A DNA stretch of 64,000 nt from Saururus chinensis (lineage: Eukaryota; Streptophyta; Magnoliopsida; Piperales; Saururaceae): positions 25,360,563 through 25,424,562 of the forward strand of contig CP141145.1 in NCBI GenBank assembly GCA_035235625.1. The letters run 5' to 3'. Under the pieces are notes generated by a model that was given only the letters and a program-made list of their open reading frames with translations, ran no database searches and had not been told where the DNA came from. The stretch's first letter is position 1, and each line of letters opens with the position of its first letter. The position numbers were made by a program, and so were the translations under genes. Shown piece after piece: positions 22,396 to 35,214 of the stretch.

Positions 22396-24056
22396 ACATC
22401 ATCTATTCTGTCTTTTTCCTGAATATTTTATTATTATTTCACTTAAACACAATTCCAACTTCAACACGCGATAACTTTTTATCCCGAAGTTGGAATTGTA
22501 CAATCTTGATACCGATGGACTCGTATCGACGAGCCCTTCAAAACTAGACCCCACATGGGTAGGTTATCTCGCACTTTTAAAGTGGGTCCCACGTATGTGA
22601 CACGTTTCCCGAAGTCGTAACTTTCGTTCCCGACCTCCGTTTTGAGTGTTCTTGGGTGCATTGTGTTCGTTACTTCGAGCTCTTCCCAGATACATGGATT
22701 TTACCTAATGAAACCCCGTAACCCTTATATCAAATTACCAAATTACCCTTAACCCCTCCGGGTTAAGCATAACCGGAAGACGGGTTGTTACATTCTTCCC
22801 CCCTTAAAAGAATTGCGTCCTCTCAATTCTCCTGAAAATACTTGTCAAAATACAAAATTGACAAGAATGCCGACCGTTAATCGAATAACAAACATGAATC
22901 CGATAAATTTATAATCAGAGATAACATTCAGAAACATATCATAATCCGATAACTTATCAGATAAAACTCATCAGAGTAAACCATTTTAGAAACAGAATCA
23001 AAGAAAATACTTTAAATATAATATAGCAACATAGGGTTATTGAACTCTATTGGCAACCCTTCAGAAACATAATATGACAACTTATGATTAGGATAAAATT
23101 CAATTATTTGAAATGCAGATCACTCACATCAGAATGGATTTATAACATCGGATAAGTAAATTTTTTTTTTCGGAAATAGAGTGAATCAAATCATAACAGA
23201 TAAATCAATCCAAACTTTGGCAGAATTAAATCACCCGATAAATCACATAATCATTTTTTTTTATATCGGATATCAAAATCTGACTATTATTTTCAAAATC
23301 AGATAATTTTTCAAGATCGGAAAGGAACAAACAGATCAAATAGAATGGACAGATCAGATAGATCAAATAAACAAATTAGAACAAACAGAATATACATATC
23401 AAACAAGCTGGACATAATAGACACATTGGCAGAACAAATGGAACGAATAGAAAGGACATAATAGATTGGTCAGAACAGACAGATTATATAGATTAAACCG
23501 AATTGACAAAACTGATAGATCAGACATAACTGTCATATCAGACAGAATAGACATACTGACATATAAGACAGAACGGATAGATAAGACATTAAAAACTTCA
23601 GACAGATCAACTAAATCAGACCGAACAAAATGATGGGGTATAATAGATGGATCAAACAGATCAGATATATAGCAGATAGAACAGACAAATGAGGCAGAAC
23701 TGATAGATCAGTCAAACAGAACAAACAGAATAAACCAAATGGACAAAACACCAGATCAGACAAAACATACATAATAGACAAAACGAACATAATGGACATA
23801 GCAGATATAACAAACAGAACGGATAAACATATCAGACAGAACATATAGATTACACAAAACGGAATAAATAGACAAATCCGATACATTAAACGGAACGGAC
23901 AGATCAGATCAAACAAATTAGACAAAATTGACAGAATAGATAGATTAGAACGGACAAATCAGACAGAACAAATAGATCAAACAGATTTGACAGATTTGAA
24001 CGAATCGAACAGAATAAACAAATCAAAAAGACAGATTAGATAGATCAAGTAGAACA

Positions 24057-24660
24057 GGGCCGTGATACCGAACGGCGTTCCCCTCGACACTCATGGGGTA
24101 GTGAGAGGCTCAGAAGGATAGGAGCTTTCCCATGATGCTCCACTCCTATATGCATGCACCAGAACCAATTTTTCGGTGGGTATCCAGACAGATAGTGCAC
24201 TGATACTTTCAGGTTTTACCCTAAAACTACTCAGAAGTGCACATATTCAAAACATAATGCAGTATGTATAAATTATTTCTCCAATATCATATTTTCCTAA
24301 AAACATATGTGATAAGCATAAATTTAGAATTTAAAACCCCCTACACTGTGGGTTGAGTTAAAATCTAAAATAATGCTAAGCAAAAATATATGAAAACGAT
24401 TATAATCTTTTTCAGAAAATCATTTATCAGAAAAGACTCATTCAGAAACAATTTTGATGCAGAAACAGATGCACAATTTGTCGGTTCGTCCGGGTGACGA
24501 GAAAACCAGAGCCGTGATATCAAACGGCGTTCCCCTTGTACTCATGGGGTAGCAAGGAGCTCAGAAAGTGAAGAGCTTTCCCATGATGCTCCACACCCGT
24601 GCGCATGCCAGAACCGATTATTTTTCTCGATGGGTATCCAGAGAGTGCAAGCACTCACGC
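24057..24660. repeat. Pair of conserved blocks of about 150 bp inside the LTR element
   Basis: Copies at 24057-24210 and 24509-24660 share GCCGTGATA, AACGGCGTTCCCCT, ACTCATGGGGTAG, AGCTTTCCCATGATGCTCCA and GGGTATCCAGA, then a GTGCA/CACTGAT-like ending. CATGGG and CCCATG within each copy can pair as a stem. They are the best-preserved part of the interior. Confidence 0.85.
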
Positions 24661-26866
24661 ATCAGTATACACATCAGAGCAGAAATTTTTATCAGAAGCA
24701 GATGTCACTAATAAAATTTTTTTTTCCTCGGAATCATTCAGAATTTAAAACATCGGACAGAGAACATATCAACAATCAACCAAACTCTTTTCATAGAGGC
24801 ATTTGATCAAAAATCAAAGCATCTAACAGAAAACAGACTTCATATTGAAATCAGAAAATATATTCCCGATTCACTTCACATTTAGAGTACATTTTTAAAC
24901 CAAACTTGCACTAAAATTCTATTATCGTAAATTTGATAGACTATTTTAAATTTAAATTACTAAAATAATAATGTAACAGATTCAGAGTAAATATTCTCGA
25001 TTGATTCCAAAATCCGAATTTGTAAAAAATCAGAGTTCAGATAAGGTCTGATACTATATGGCCAAAATAAAAATTCAAGTCATCAGAATTCACAAATTTG
25101 GAGTCCCTTGGAATTTTGTTGTAACATATGCAAAATAGGATTTAAAAACGAATTAATACAACTGATTTTAGAACAAAATTGTTAAACCATTCTCAAATAA
25201 ATAAAATTTTATAACTTCGTAGTTCGTAGGATTTAAAAACGAATTTTATAACTTCGTAGTTCGTATTAAATCTAATGTCATATAGACCAAACAAAAAGTT
25301 CAAACCCAGAATTCGTAAAATCAAAGTTCGAATCAAATCAGATACCACACATACAAAACATAGTTTCAATTTATAAATCAGAATAAAATCCGAGTCCATT
25401 GGCAATCTAACGCAACACACGCAAACATAATTCCCCATCAAATTCGATCTAGCAGAAGGTTTGTATTATATTCAATTGCAGATATATCAAACAGAAAGTT
25501 CAAATATCAGAAGTCATATTAAATCAAGTATCATAGTTGAACTAAAATTTCAAATTAATTCCTATCGAATATGGAAATCTATTTCAAACCAATATTTAGA
25601 ACAATAATTTTAAATAATAACAATTCAGATGCGAAATTCGTAATATCAATTTGCTACAATACAAGTCGAACGGAATTTCTAAATTACTTATAAGTAAATG
25701 AATCATATTTTATAAATATTAAAGTTGAGAGCAATGCCAATGTCTCACATTCTTAAATAAAAATTACGAATCAAAACTTGATACAATTTATTCAATGTAA
25801 AATTTTCAAATATATTTAGATTCAGAATTAAACTTTTATAAGAAGGATTGATGTACCAAATCCTTATGTAACAAATTCAGACAGGAATTCAAATAGTTCC
25901 TGACTTGAAATTAAAATTCACAAAATCGACATTTAGCTTCAATTACTTACAAAGCTTGTAAGATAGAGATTTAAAATTATTTCTCATTCAAAATCAGAAG
26001 ATGAAAAATTGAAATTCATATTAAATCGAATGCAACACTCGGAGAACAGAAATTCTTAATTGGATTCATCTTTATCCGAAACAACACAAGCGGAAGTTCA
26101 AAAATCAGAAGTCTGAAACCTGATATTACACGAATTAAATTCAAAATGCAATAATCCTGAATTCTGATAACAAATTTGCAGAATGGACACTTACAATCAG
26201 AATTCATATTAAATCTGATGTCACTCGTGCATAAAGAAATTTAAAATTGAAGTTTGTAGAAAATCGAATAAAACATTTGGAGAACAAAAACTCATAATCA
26301 GAATTCATCTTGAGTCTGATATAACACATACAGAAGTTCAAAAATTGGAATCCACAAATCCCGTATCACAGATAAATAATAAAAGTTTCACAATCGAAAT
26401 TTTCTTTGAATTCGATATAATACATGTGGAACATAAAATTCAAAAATGAGAGTTGGCATTAAATATGATGTCACACGTATGAAACAAAAATTCAATATCA
26501 GAGTAAGCATTAAATCCGATATCAGTCGTAGAGAATGGTGGTTCACGATCGGAATTATCCTTAATTCCAATGTCACATACGCAAAACTAACATTTAGGAT
26601 TTTTTTTTTCGTTAACATGCAGGTGGAATGGTAAAAACATAATCAGAGGTTATTTTAATTCCGATATCATAGATGCAGAACAACACATTCAAAATAACAG
26701 TTTGTCATAAAGCCGATGACATATGTACAAAACGACAAAAATCACAGTCGAACTTTATATTAAATCCAAACATACATTCGTGACAAAGAAATTCTAATTT
26801 AAAAATTGGAATTTGAAACACCTCAAAATATATTTTAAAATATTTTTCTCACGCAGACAGAGTACT

Positions 26867-26878
26867 GCTCCGATACCA
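26867..26878 (-). other. Primer-binding site of the LTR element
   Basis: On the minus strand it reads TGGTATCGGAGC, three bases from the LTR edge. The usual plant PBS complementary to initiator-Met tRNA is TGGTATCAGAGC, so 11 of 12 positions match. Confidence 0.85.
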
Positions 26879-26881
26879 TTC

Positions 26882-29114
26882 TGTAACACCCCGACCCGCA
26901 CCACCTATCTCAGACCGGGGTTTGGATCGGAAAACACAATCGGAGTGTCAAAAATTAGCTGAAAAATTAAAACCAACTGACCAGGAGCTGCAGACTCTGA
27001 GTGCGAGAGTCGTAACGTTCATCTGCGCACTACGGAGCTTTAACGTTCCATTGTGCGTAGATCAGAATAAACCTAATTTAATAACTAATTTGGATCGGGC
27101 CAACGTTATTTTATTGTTGGTTGCCTACGTACATATTGGATACCATCTCTGACGTTATTCCAATACGATCGGATCTGAATGTAGTTCTGCCTAACGGCTA
27201 ATACATTCACCAGACATCAGAAAATCATATACGACAAAATACGTATACTTTATATCCGAATAATTCATTCAGAATCCGATGAAAATCTTATAACTCATCG
27301 GAGTCAAACGAAAGCCAATAAATCAGTAAAATATAGGTGAGAAGAACACTAATAAAACACACATCCCACTCTATCATAGAGCGGAGCAAAACACACTACA
27401 GATCATTTTAGATCATATCAGATCCTATCAAATCATATCAGATTTTATCCGACCATATTGGTCATATCAGATCAGAGTATGTCAAGTCATAGCAGAGCAT
27501 TTAAGATCACAACAAAATAAATCAAAGTAGATTAAATAGAAACATATCAGTATGTATCACATCATAGCAAATAATATATCTTAATTAGTATATTACTAAT
27601 TAAGATATGCATTTATATAAATCATATTAAACTAAAAGGTCAGAAAAGTGTACTTCCCTCCAATTTCGAAAATGGCGATGTTCGGAGTTGCTCGTTTCCT
27701 TAGAGAGTCTGCTCTTTCTGATCCGGAGACTGCGGCCAGAACCTTCTGTAACTTTGGAATACTTTACCTTTCGTGCGTCTGTAGACGAAAAATAGAACCA
27801 CCCCTTATCCGAAGACACTTTTCTCTTCCCATGCCCGTAGGCAACGGGCAGAACCTCCCCTTACCCGGAGACACTTTACCCTCACAAAGGCCCGTAGGCG
27901 TGGGAGAACCTCCTCTTGTCTGAAGACACTTTTCTCTTCCCGTGCCCGTAGGCAACGGGCAGAACCTCCCCTTACCCGGAGACACTTTACCCTCACAGTG
28001 CCCGTAGGCAGCGGACAGAACCTCCTCTTGTCCGAAGACACTTTTCTCTTCCCGTGCCCGTAGGCAACGGGCAGAACCTCCCCTTACCCTTGGGATGTTT
28101 CTCTCACATGACATTGATAATTCGAGGAGTGGATGCTTCCATTGCGTTGCTCACCCTCGAATTAGCTAGGAAGGCCTCTTGAATGACTCTAATTGGACTT
28201 AAAATGAGTAGGAAACGAAGAACGGAAAATGAGAAAACGTGGGAGAATTTCCCCTTACCCGGAGATATTTTACCCTTGTTGCGCTCGTAGGCGGCGGACA
28301 TAACCTCCCCTTGGCCCGGGACATTTCCCCTATATAACGTTGCTAACTCGAAGAATTGACGCTTCCATTGTGTAGAGCACCCTCGATTTAGCTAGGAACG
28401 CATTTTGAACGGAAGAAAACGGACATAGAATGACTCTAGAAACTCCTCCAGAACAATGAAAGAAATGAGCTATTTATAGAAAACTGGCGTGCGAGTATAC
28501 GAAAGAAGAGGAAAGACGCACGCACGCGCTCGCGCCATGTGGCGTGTCGCAATTGGCCCAAAATCGGAGGCGGTGCGCATAATGCGCGCGTTAACGCGTT
28601 GCGCGCGGCGCGCAGGACCACACCGCTCGTCTCCCGCACGACGCGCGCGGTCCGCCGCACGATCGCGCGGGACCCGCGTTGCGCGCCGCCGCGTGGCTCA
28701 GGCGCGACTCGGCTGCTGACGTCATCTATTCTGTCTTTTTCTGAATATTTTATTATTATTTTACTTAAACACAATACCAACTTCAACACGCGATAACTTT
28801 TTATCCCGAAGTCGGAATTGTACAATCTTGATACCGACGGACTCGTATCGACGAGCCCTTCAAAACTAGACCCCACATGGGTAGGTTATCTTGCACTTTT
28901 AAAGTGGGTCCCGCCTATGTGACACGTTTCCCGAAGTCGTAACTTTCGTTCCCGACCTCCGTTTTAAGTGTTCTTGGGTGCGTTGTGTTCGTTACTTCGA
29001 GCTCTTCCCAGATATAGGGATTTTACCTAATGAAACCCTGTAACCCTTATTTCAAATTACCATATTACCCTTAACCCCTCCGGGTTAAGCATAACCGGAA
29101 GACGGGTTGTTAAA
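26882..29114 (-). repeat. Right LTR (5' LTR in element orientation)
   Basis: It begins TGTAACACCCCGACCC and ends GGGTTGTTAAA, where the left copy has GTTACA, so the terminal dinucleotide is mutated. It holds the hairpin at 27576-27608, the array at 27806-28098 (one unit shortened near 27880-27920) and the CpG-rich segment at 28486-28715. Visible differences from the left LTR are mostly transitions at CG sites, consistent with decay of methylated cytosines. Confidence 0.95.
27576..27608. repeat. Perfect 15-bp inverted repeat in the right LTR
   Basis: Same arms and loop as at 21233-21265, unchanged in sequence although the surrounding LTR copies differ at scattered positions. Confidence 0.95.
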
Positions 29115-29119
29115 CTCAA

Positions 29120-29400
29120 GGTGGCACTTTGGCCAGTGTCGTCATAGCCTTTTCCCCTCGATTGTAGTTGTAATCTTTCCAGGCACATCCAAGATGGCAG
29201 TCACGTCCAACGAAGGAGCCGTTAGAAGCATCTTCAGCTATTGCCCCATAGATTATTGGGCTTTAATACCAATATTCTGGAAGCTAGAGAGGGGGAAGAG
29301 AGCAGTGCAAGATAGTCGGGGAAGGGGAGAGGGAGCGGTGTGGCCACCACGAAAGAGGAAAAGGCAGAGGGAAAAAGACAAGAGAGGCAGAATTAAATAG
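29120..29400 (-). mobile_element. Right-hand continuation of the host element, with PBS-like site
   Basis: This resumes the sequence interrupted at 20538. At 29260-29271 the minus strand reads TGGTATTAAAGC, matching the initiator-Met PBS at 10 of 12 positions, so the interrupted host may itself be a decayed minus-strand LTR element running from here to about 19256. The 97-codon plus-strand frame over it has no recognised domain. Confidence 0.35.
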
Positions 29401-30876
29401 AGAAGATTAATGAACTCACTAACAAAAGCTTAAAAGCCCACTAAATATTATTAAATAAAAATTATAATAATTTTTTTAATAATTAAGAAACAATTAATAA
29501 ACTCTAAGCAACCATATGGCCTAAGCCCCCTTTAGCTAGACGTATGATTTTTGGTAAACAATAATTCTTTATATATATACACCTTATACTATCTTTGATT
29601 AGATAAGGATAATAAATCCCACCTAACATTATAATATTTACTCTTTTTATTCAATCATTAATTATACAAGCCCTCTGAGAATAAAAAAATAATGTACGAA
29701 TATCACAAAAAAGTATGTCGTGCGTTATTTTGTATCGTATTGATGACGAATGACATGCAGGGCAAAAATTTCACACCAAGCTGCCGACAATTTCAAAATA
29801 AAGAAATTTAACAATGTTACTGGCTGTCGGCGACATTATGATGCACAGCAGCACAAGTGGACAGTAGATGTAGATGACAGAAGCTTAGAGTTGCCAACAT
29901 TATGAAGCACAACAGCACGAGTGGCCAGTAGATGACAGAAGCTTAGAGTAACAAGTAGGTCCATAATGTTTTTATAAAATAATTCCTGCAGGGTACTTGT
30001 GCTCTAGAAGCATACACTACACAATGATGTTAATTAGGCACAACAGAGCTGGGCAGCTCATACATAAAGGCCGGAACCAGGTAAATGGATGTAACTGGGT
30101 AAACTTGATTAGGCATCGTCATTCCTCTATCATCATTAGAAAGAAGATCTTCAACGTCTTGTAAAAAAAACAGAGAAAGAAAGAAAGAAATAACTAAACT
30201 TCAAAGCACAGAGCCAAGGTCCTCCAAAATGGGAAGAATCAAGAAAACATGTAGCCGAAAAGGAACGTAAAAAGTCCTTTATAAGTTTATTATTCCCGAA
30301 TATGACAAAAAGTCCTTTATGTCATCTATTAAACCTCGACCTAATTCATGACTGGCATTTGTCATTCAATTCCCATCCATTCTTTGAAAGATCGCTTTAG
30401 GTTTTGGTGTGAAAAGCAGAATCCCTGCTAATAGGAGCAGTTGATGTCTAACTGCCAAGGTGCTACAGCACACTCCTCACTTGAAATTTATCCACCAATA
30501 AGGAGGAGATAATGAAAATTCCGTAAGTATATCTTTTGTAATGGAAATTTGTCCTTGCGGGTAATTTTAATTGTTTACATATGCATGGATCCCCCACCAC
30601 TTGGCCCCATGAAAAAATTTGATACTGCTTTCATTGGTGCTTTTACAACTTTGTGACCGTCCCTTTCAAAATTTCCAAACTGAATCATTGACCGCAACGT
30701 TGGTGACCACGTACACTCCCAAGGGATATAATAATTTCATTAAATATCATATCATATTAATATGACCTGCAAGATAGAACCAGTGCAACAGAAATCTTAG
30801 AGCACTATATCCCACCATCAATTCTTTTATGCACTTACAAAGTCTACACATAATACACAAATTAGAATAGGGGATT

Positions 30877-30943
<67 letters not shown>

Positions 30944-31054
30944 AACTCCTCCTTTTCAACCTGTTTGAAAAATCTGAATATGAATGCTAAAATTCCATGT
31001 ATTTCAATAGCATGGAATAAACATGCTCCCAACAACCGAAAATTAAAATGTAAG
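29401..31054. other. Intergenic DNA downstream of the P450 gene
   Basis: AT-rich. A unit of about 60 bp with ACATTATGA[TA]GCACA[GA]CAGCAC and GATGACAGAAGCTTAGAGT occurs twice in tandem (29833-29953). A TA dinucleotide array of about 60 bp lies at 30879-30940. A fragment GGCCTAAGCCCCCTTTAGCT at 29519 resembles GGCCTAAGCCCCCCTAGAC at 19275, the other side of the nested element. No gene is seen. Confidence 0.5.
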
Positions 31055-31600
31055 ATAGTTCTTCCGGAGGTAATCTAGGTTGGTCAAGGGGTGGTGGGGT
31101 TATAAGAAATGAAAATGGTAGGATTGTCTTGCTATACATTACTCTTATCAATAAACCACAAACATAGTTGAAGTTAAAGCTCTGATAGAGGGTATTCGTT
31201 ATGAAATTTCTTTCGAATTGATTCCTCTTCCAGGGAAATCGGACTCTAAAATTCTGGTTGATCTGATTTATGGGATGACTTTCATCCCTTGGTAGATTAG
31301 TTTACGTGGAGGAAATTAAATTGTTATGTAGCTCCAAAGCAATTTCCGTACAGCACATATTTTAGAGAGGCAAAACGGTTTGTTAACTTTCTGGCCTTAC
31401 CGGTTAGTACAAACATAACTTCCATTTAATTTATCTATGCACATCACTACGGAGTATCGGACCCAGAAAGGCATTATTGTTCTTGATGCGTCCAACCTGG
31501 CTAATGTTAGATTAAATAATTTTCTTTATTCCTTTTAGTTTGGTCTTTGATCAACATTATTTGTAATTTTCATTCAATAATCTACAGGTCTCCCCCCCTC
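31055..31600 (+). mobile_element. LINE relic, RNase H-like 3' end
   Basis: The plus strand, with frame shifts, gives SSGGNLGWSRGGGVIRNENG, then VEVKALIEGIRYEIS-like text, and IFREAKRFVNFLALPVSTN. This is the order of the RNase H-like (RVT_3) domain at the end of plant L1-type retrotransposons (G-G-G-x-x-R, an alpha-helix with E-x-x-A-L, then H-x-x-R-E-A-N-x-x-A-D-x-L-A). Stops are frequent. It lies just downstream of the P450 gene on the opposite strand. Confidence 0.6.
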
Positions 31601-31779
31601 ACTCTTTTGGTTAAGGAGAAAAAACTCCTTATATTACACATAAAAACTACATAGAGTTTCAGATACTTTTTGTTCTGCATACGATATTGAATTTATTCCA
31701 TATTGCAATATAATATTCTGGGCAGCAATATCTTTGTAGCCCTGAAGGTGGCAAGTGAAAACTACAATATGAGAACAAC

Positions 31780-33372
31780 TCATAGATTGAAGAACCTTGG
31801 CTTGATGGTCACCTGCAGGCCATTCTTCATGTAGAGTGTGGTGGTCATCTTCGGAACAATATCTTGGCCTTCAACCACAGACACAGAATACCTCAACAGT
31901 ATGGAAGCAGCCACCATCTTCATCTGCATGTAAGCAAACTTCTTCCCGGCACATAGCCTGGGACCGGCATTGAAGACCACATACTTGAACTGGCTCTGGC
32001 TAACGAACTTCCCGTCTTTAAGCCATCTCTCAGGCTTGAACTCCAGGCAATCCTTCCCCCATATCCAATCCGTCCTCCCCATGGAGTAGATGGAATAGAT
32101 GATCCGTCCACCTCTCCTCACCACTGACCCATCAGGCAGCACGTCGTCCTCTAATGCCTGCTTGACGTCAAGGGGCACTGATGGGTATAGCCTTAAGGCC
32201 TCAGTAAGAGCGGCATGAAGATACTCCATACTCTTCAACTCATCAACTGTGAAAACTACGTCTGAATCTAATAATGTCACATTTGAGCCAGAACTCTTCC
32301 TTCTCATTCTCACAATCTCTCCTATTTCTGCTAAAATCCGATTTTCCACATCTGGGTGTCTGTGAATCACCCAGAAAAACCAAGTTAAGGCAACTGAGGA
32401 TGTGTCTCTTCCGGCCAAAATGAAGCTTATGCAGAAGTCCCGGAGGTGCTTGTCGGAAAATTGGTGATTCTTGCCTTGTTCTTGCTGGGACTGAATGAGC
32501 CGGGACAGAAGGTCGGATCGATCTTTTAATCCACCGATCTTCCGGCTCTCGATCTTCCGGTTTCGGATGCAGTTCTCTGCAAAGTTATGAACCACTCGCA
32601 CCACCTCTCTGAGCCTCCTCTCTGATCCGACTCCGAATAGCCTCTTGACCTTCCAGAAAAAGGGCGCGACCCTAAATCGGAAGAGAGTGAATTCGTTGGC
32701 TTGCTCGAACGCCGCCGCAAAGGGGACCTCCGGTAGGTCCTCGGCCAGGCAGCAGGTGTCGATGCCGAGTGCGGCAGTGCAGATGTTATCGAAGGTGAAG
32801 CGCAAGAGGACGTCCTGGAGGTCGATAATCTTGCCGGAGACGGCGAAGCTGTGGAGCAACTTCAGCAGCTTGTCATGGACCAGGCCTTGGACAGCGGCGG
32901 CGGAGTGCTCGACAAATAGGGCCGAGTGCAACCATGCGGATGCAACCTGTCGCTGAGCCTTCCATGCCTCGCCGTCGGCGTTAAAGATGCCGCTTCCGAG
33001 CAGTTCGCCGAACCGCTCCCGGTAGTACTCCCCCTTGGGAAAGTTGGCGAATTTGGTCTTGAGTATGTACTCGACGTTGGCAGGGTTGAGGGTGATTAGG
33101 CCGTGGGCGTTGGTCAGCCAGGCACCCCAGTAGGAAAATGTCCCACCGGACTGGATTAGGATTCCAGTGATCCACTCGTAGGGGCCGCGGTTGAGGTTGA
33201 AGAAGACAGTGGGGATGATGCCCATCACAGGCCAGTGCATGGGGCCTCTAATAGTTAGCCAGTTGATCAAGCTGCTGAAGAGAAAGAGTCCCAACAAGGC
33301 CAAGGCCACGTCCAAGAGACTGATGTGAGAAAGAAGCTCCCCTTGGCTGAGGCACTGTGGGAATGCCTCCAT
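31780..33372 (-). CDS. CYP86B1: Cytochrome P450, CYP86B-type fatty-acid omega-hydroxylase
   Basis: Heme-thiolate mono-oxygenase of the CYP86 clan, 530 residues, uninterrupted. CYP86B1-type enzymes hydroxylate the terminal carbon of very-long-chain (C22-C24) fatty acids for suberin at the ER membrane. An N-terminal anchor lies at about residues 22-39 (VALALLGLFLFSSLINWL), followed by a short basic turn. Later come GIFNADGEAWKAQRQVA (128-144), the I-helix AGRDTSS (320-326), the K-helix ExxR as EALR (391-394), FKPERW (445-450) and the heme loop FNAGPRLCAG with Cys 474. The stretch after the heme loop (KKFAYMQMKMVAASILLRYS) and VPKMTTTLYMKNGLQVTIKP favour CYP86B over CYP86A, CYP94, CYP96 or CYP704. 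The start is the ATG at 33372; the frame continues nine codons upstream only through a TTG. All catalytic motifs are intact, so it is likely functional. The precise substrate is inference. Confidence 0.92.
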   Translation of the reverse strand: MEAFPQCLSQGELLSHISLLDVALALLGLFLFSSLINWLTIRGPMHWPVMGIIPTVFFNLNRGPYEWITGILIQSGGTFSYWGAWLTNAHGLITLNPANVEYILKTKFANFPKGEYYRERFGELLGSGIFNADGEAWKAQRQVASAWLHSALFVEHSAAAVQGLVHDKLLKLLHSFAVSGKIIDLQDVLLRFTFDNICTAALGIDTCCLAEDLPEVPFAAAFEQANEFTLFRFRVAPFFWKVKRLFGVGSERRLREVVRVVHNFAENCIRNRKIESRKIGGLKDRSDLLSRLIQSQQEQGKNHQFSDKHLRDFCISFILAGRDTSSVALTWFFWVIHRHPDVENRILAEIGEIVRMRRKSSGSNVTLLDSDVVFTVDELKSMEYLHAALTEALRLYPSVPLDVKQALEDDVLPDGSVVRRGGRIIYSIYSMGRTDWIWGKDCLEFKPERWLKDGKFVSQSQFKYVVFNAGPRLCAGKKFAYMQMKMVAASILLRYSVSVVEGQDIVPKMTTTLYMKNGLQVTIKPRFFNL

Positions 33373-33640
33373 TCTCTCAATTTCCGAGCTCAGAAGCAAA
33401 CAATAAAGAACAAGACAAGCCAGAAGTGGTGCAATATTTAAGGAAGAAGCAAATGTTATTTGTTCGTACGAGGGGGATTAGGGTTTGGGCAAATGCTTAT
33501 ACATCGTGTTGGGTTGGTGGTATTTAATCAGTGCAACATACAGCTATGCTATGTAGGGTAAATACCCCACTAATTCTTTGTACTCCGTTTCTCATATGTC
33601 TTTTACAAAAAATTCATTATTTCTCTCATATACCTTAGTA
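33373..33640 (-). promoter_or_regulatory. Putative promoter and leader of the P450 gene
   Basis: Upstream on the minus strand, TTAAATATTG lies about 65 bp before the ATG (complement of 33430-33445) and could be the TATA region, though it is close to the start codon. A second AT-rich candidate lies near 33520. No specific operator can be named. Confidence 0.3.

Positions 33641-35214
<1,574 letters not shown>

Larger units (their letters stand above)
20539..22792 (-). repeat. Left LTR (3' LTR in element orientation)
   Basis: It begins TGTAACACCCCGACCC and ends ACGGGTTGTTACA, so the two ends are near-inverted. It contains a perfect hairpin at 21233-21265, a tandem array at 21465-21758 and a CpG-rich segment at 22140-22395. 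It is largely collinear with the right LTR, with scattered substitutions and a few small length differences in the array and the CpG-rich part. Confidence 0.95.
22793..26881 (-). repeat. Non-coding internal region of the LTR element
   Basis: AT-rich, with no retroelement protein domain in any frame. From about 23300 to 24050 it is a degenerate run of short AACAGA / GACAGAT / CAGATAGA words. Two direct copies of a block of about 150 bp lie at 24057-24210 and 24509-24660. From about 24700 to 26860 it is a loose repetition of words such as AAATCAGAATTC, ATTAAATC[CG]GAT, TCACA and ACAAAAATTCAAAA at roughly 80-110 bp spacing. Occasional open frames of 60-100 codons are by-products of low stop density in these repeats. 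Confidence 0.85.
20539..29114 (-). mobile_element. Complete non-autonomous LTR retrotransposon without gag-pol (LARD-like)
   Basis: An 8576-bp element bounded by two long direct repeats (20539-22792 and 26882-29114) with TG...CA type ends (one terminal base is altered at the right edge) and identical 5-bp target duplications CTCAA at 20534-20538 and 29115-29119. Orientation is minus: next to the right LTR is a primer-binding site TGGTATCGGAGC (26867-26878, one mismatch to initiator-Met tRNA), and next to the left LTR is a purine tract (complement of 22793-22806). The 4089-bp interior shows no gag, protease, integrase, RT or RNase H. LTR length, TGTAACA ends and the PBS suit a Ty3/gypsy-derived large retrotransposon derivative that relies on another element's proteins. 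Family placement is inference; structure is seen directly. Confidence 0.9.

Noticed and set aside
22094..22547. Arg/Ala-rich frames on both strands of the CpG-rich LTR segment
   Set aside because: High GC lowers stop frequency in all frames, and the second LTR copy has indels that break them.
21421..28114. Repeated RFCPLPTG-type frames in the LTRs as a repeat protein
   Set aside because: They arise from the 57-bp array, are short, lack start context and have frame-shifted variants in both LTRs; better explained as non-coding tandem repeats.
33373..33399. Nine-codon N-terminal extension of the P450
   Set aside because: The upstream codon is TTG, not ATG. The first ATG of the frame is at 33372 and gives a normal CYP86B N-terminus.
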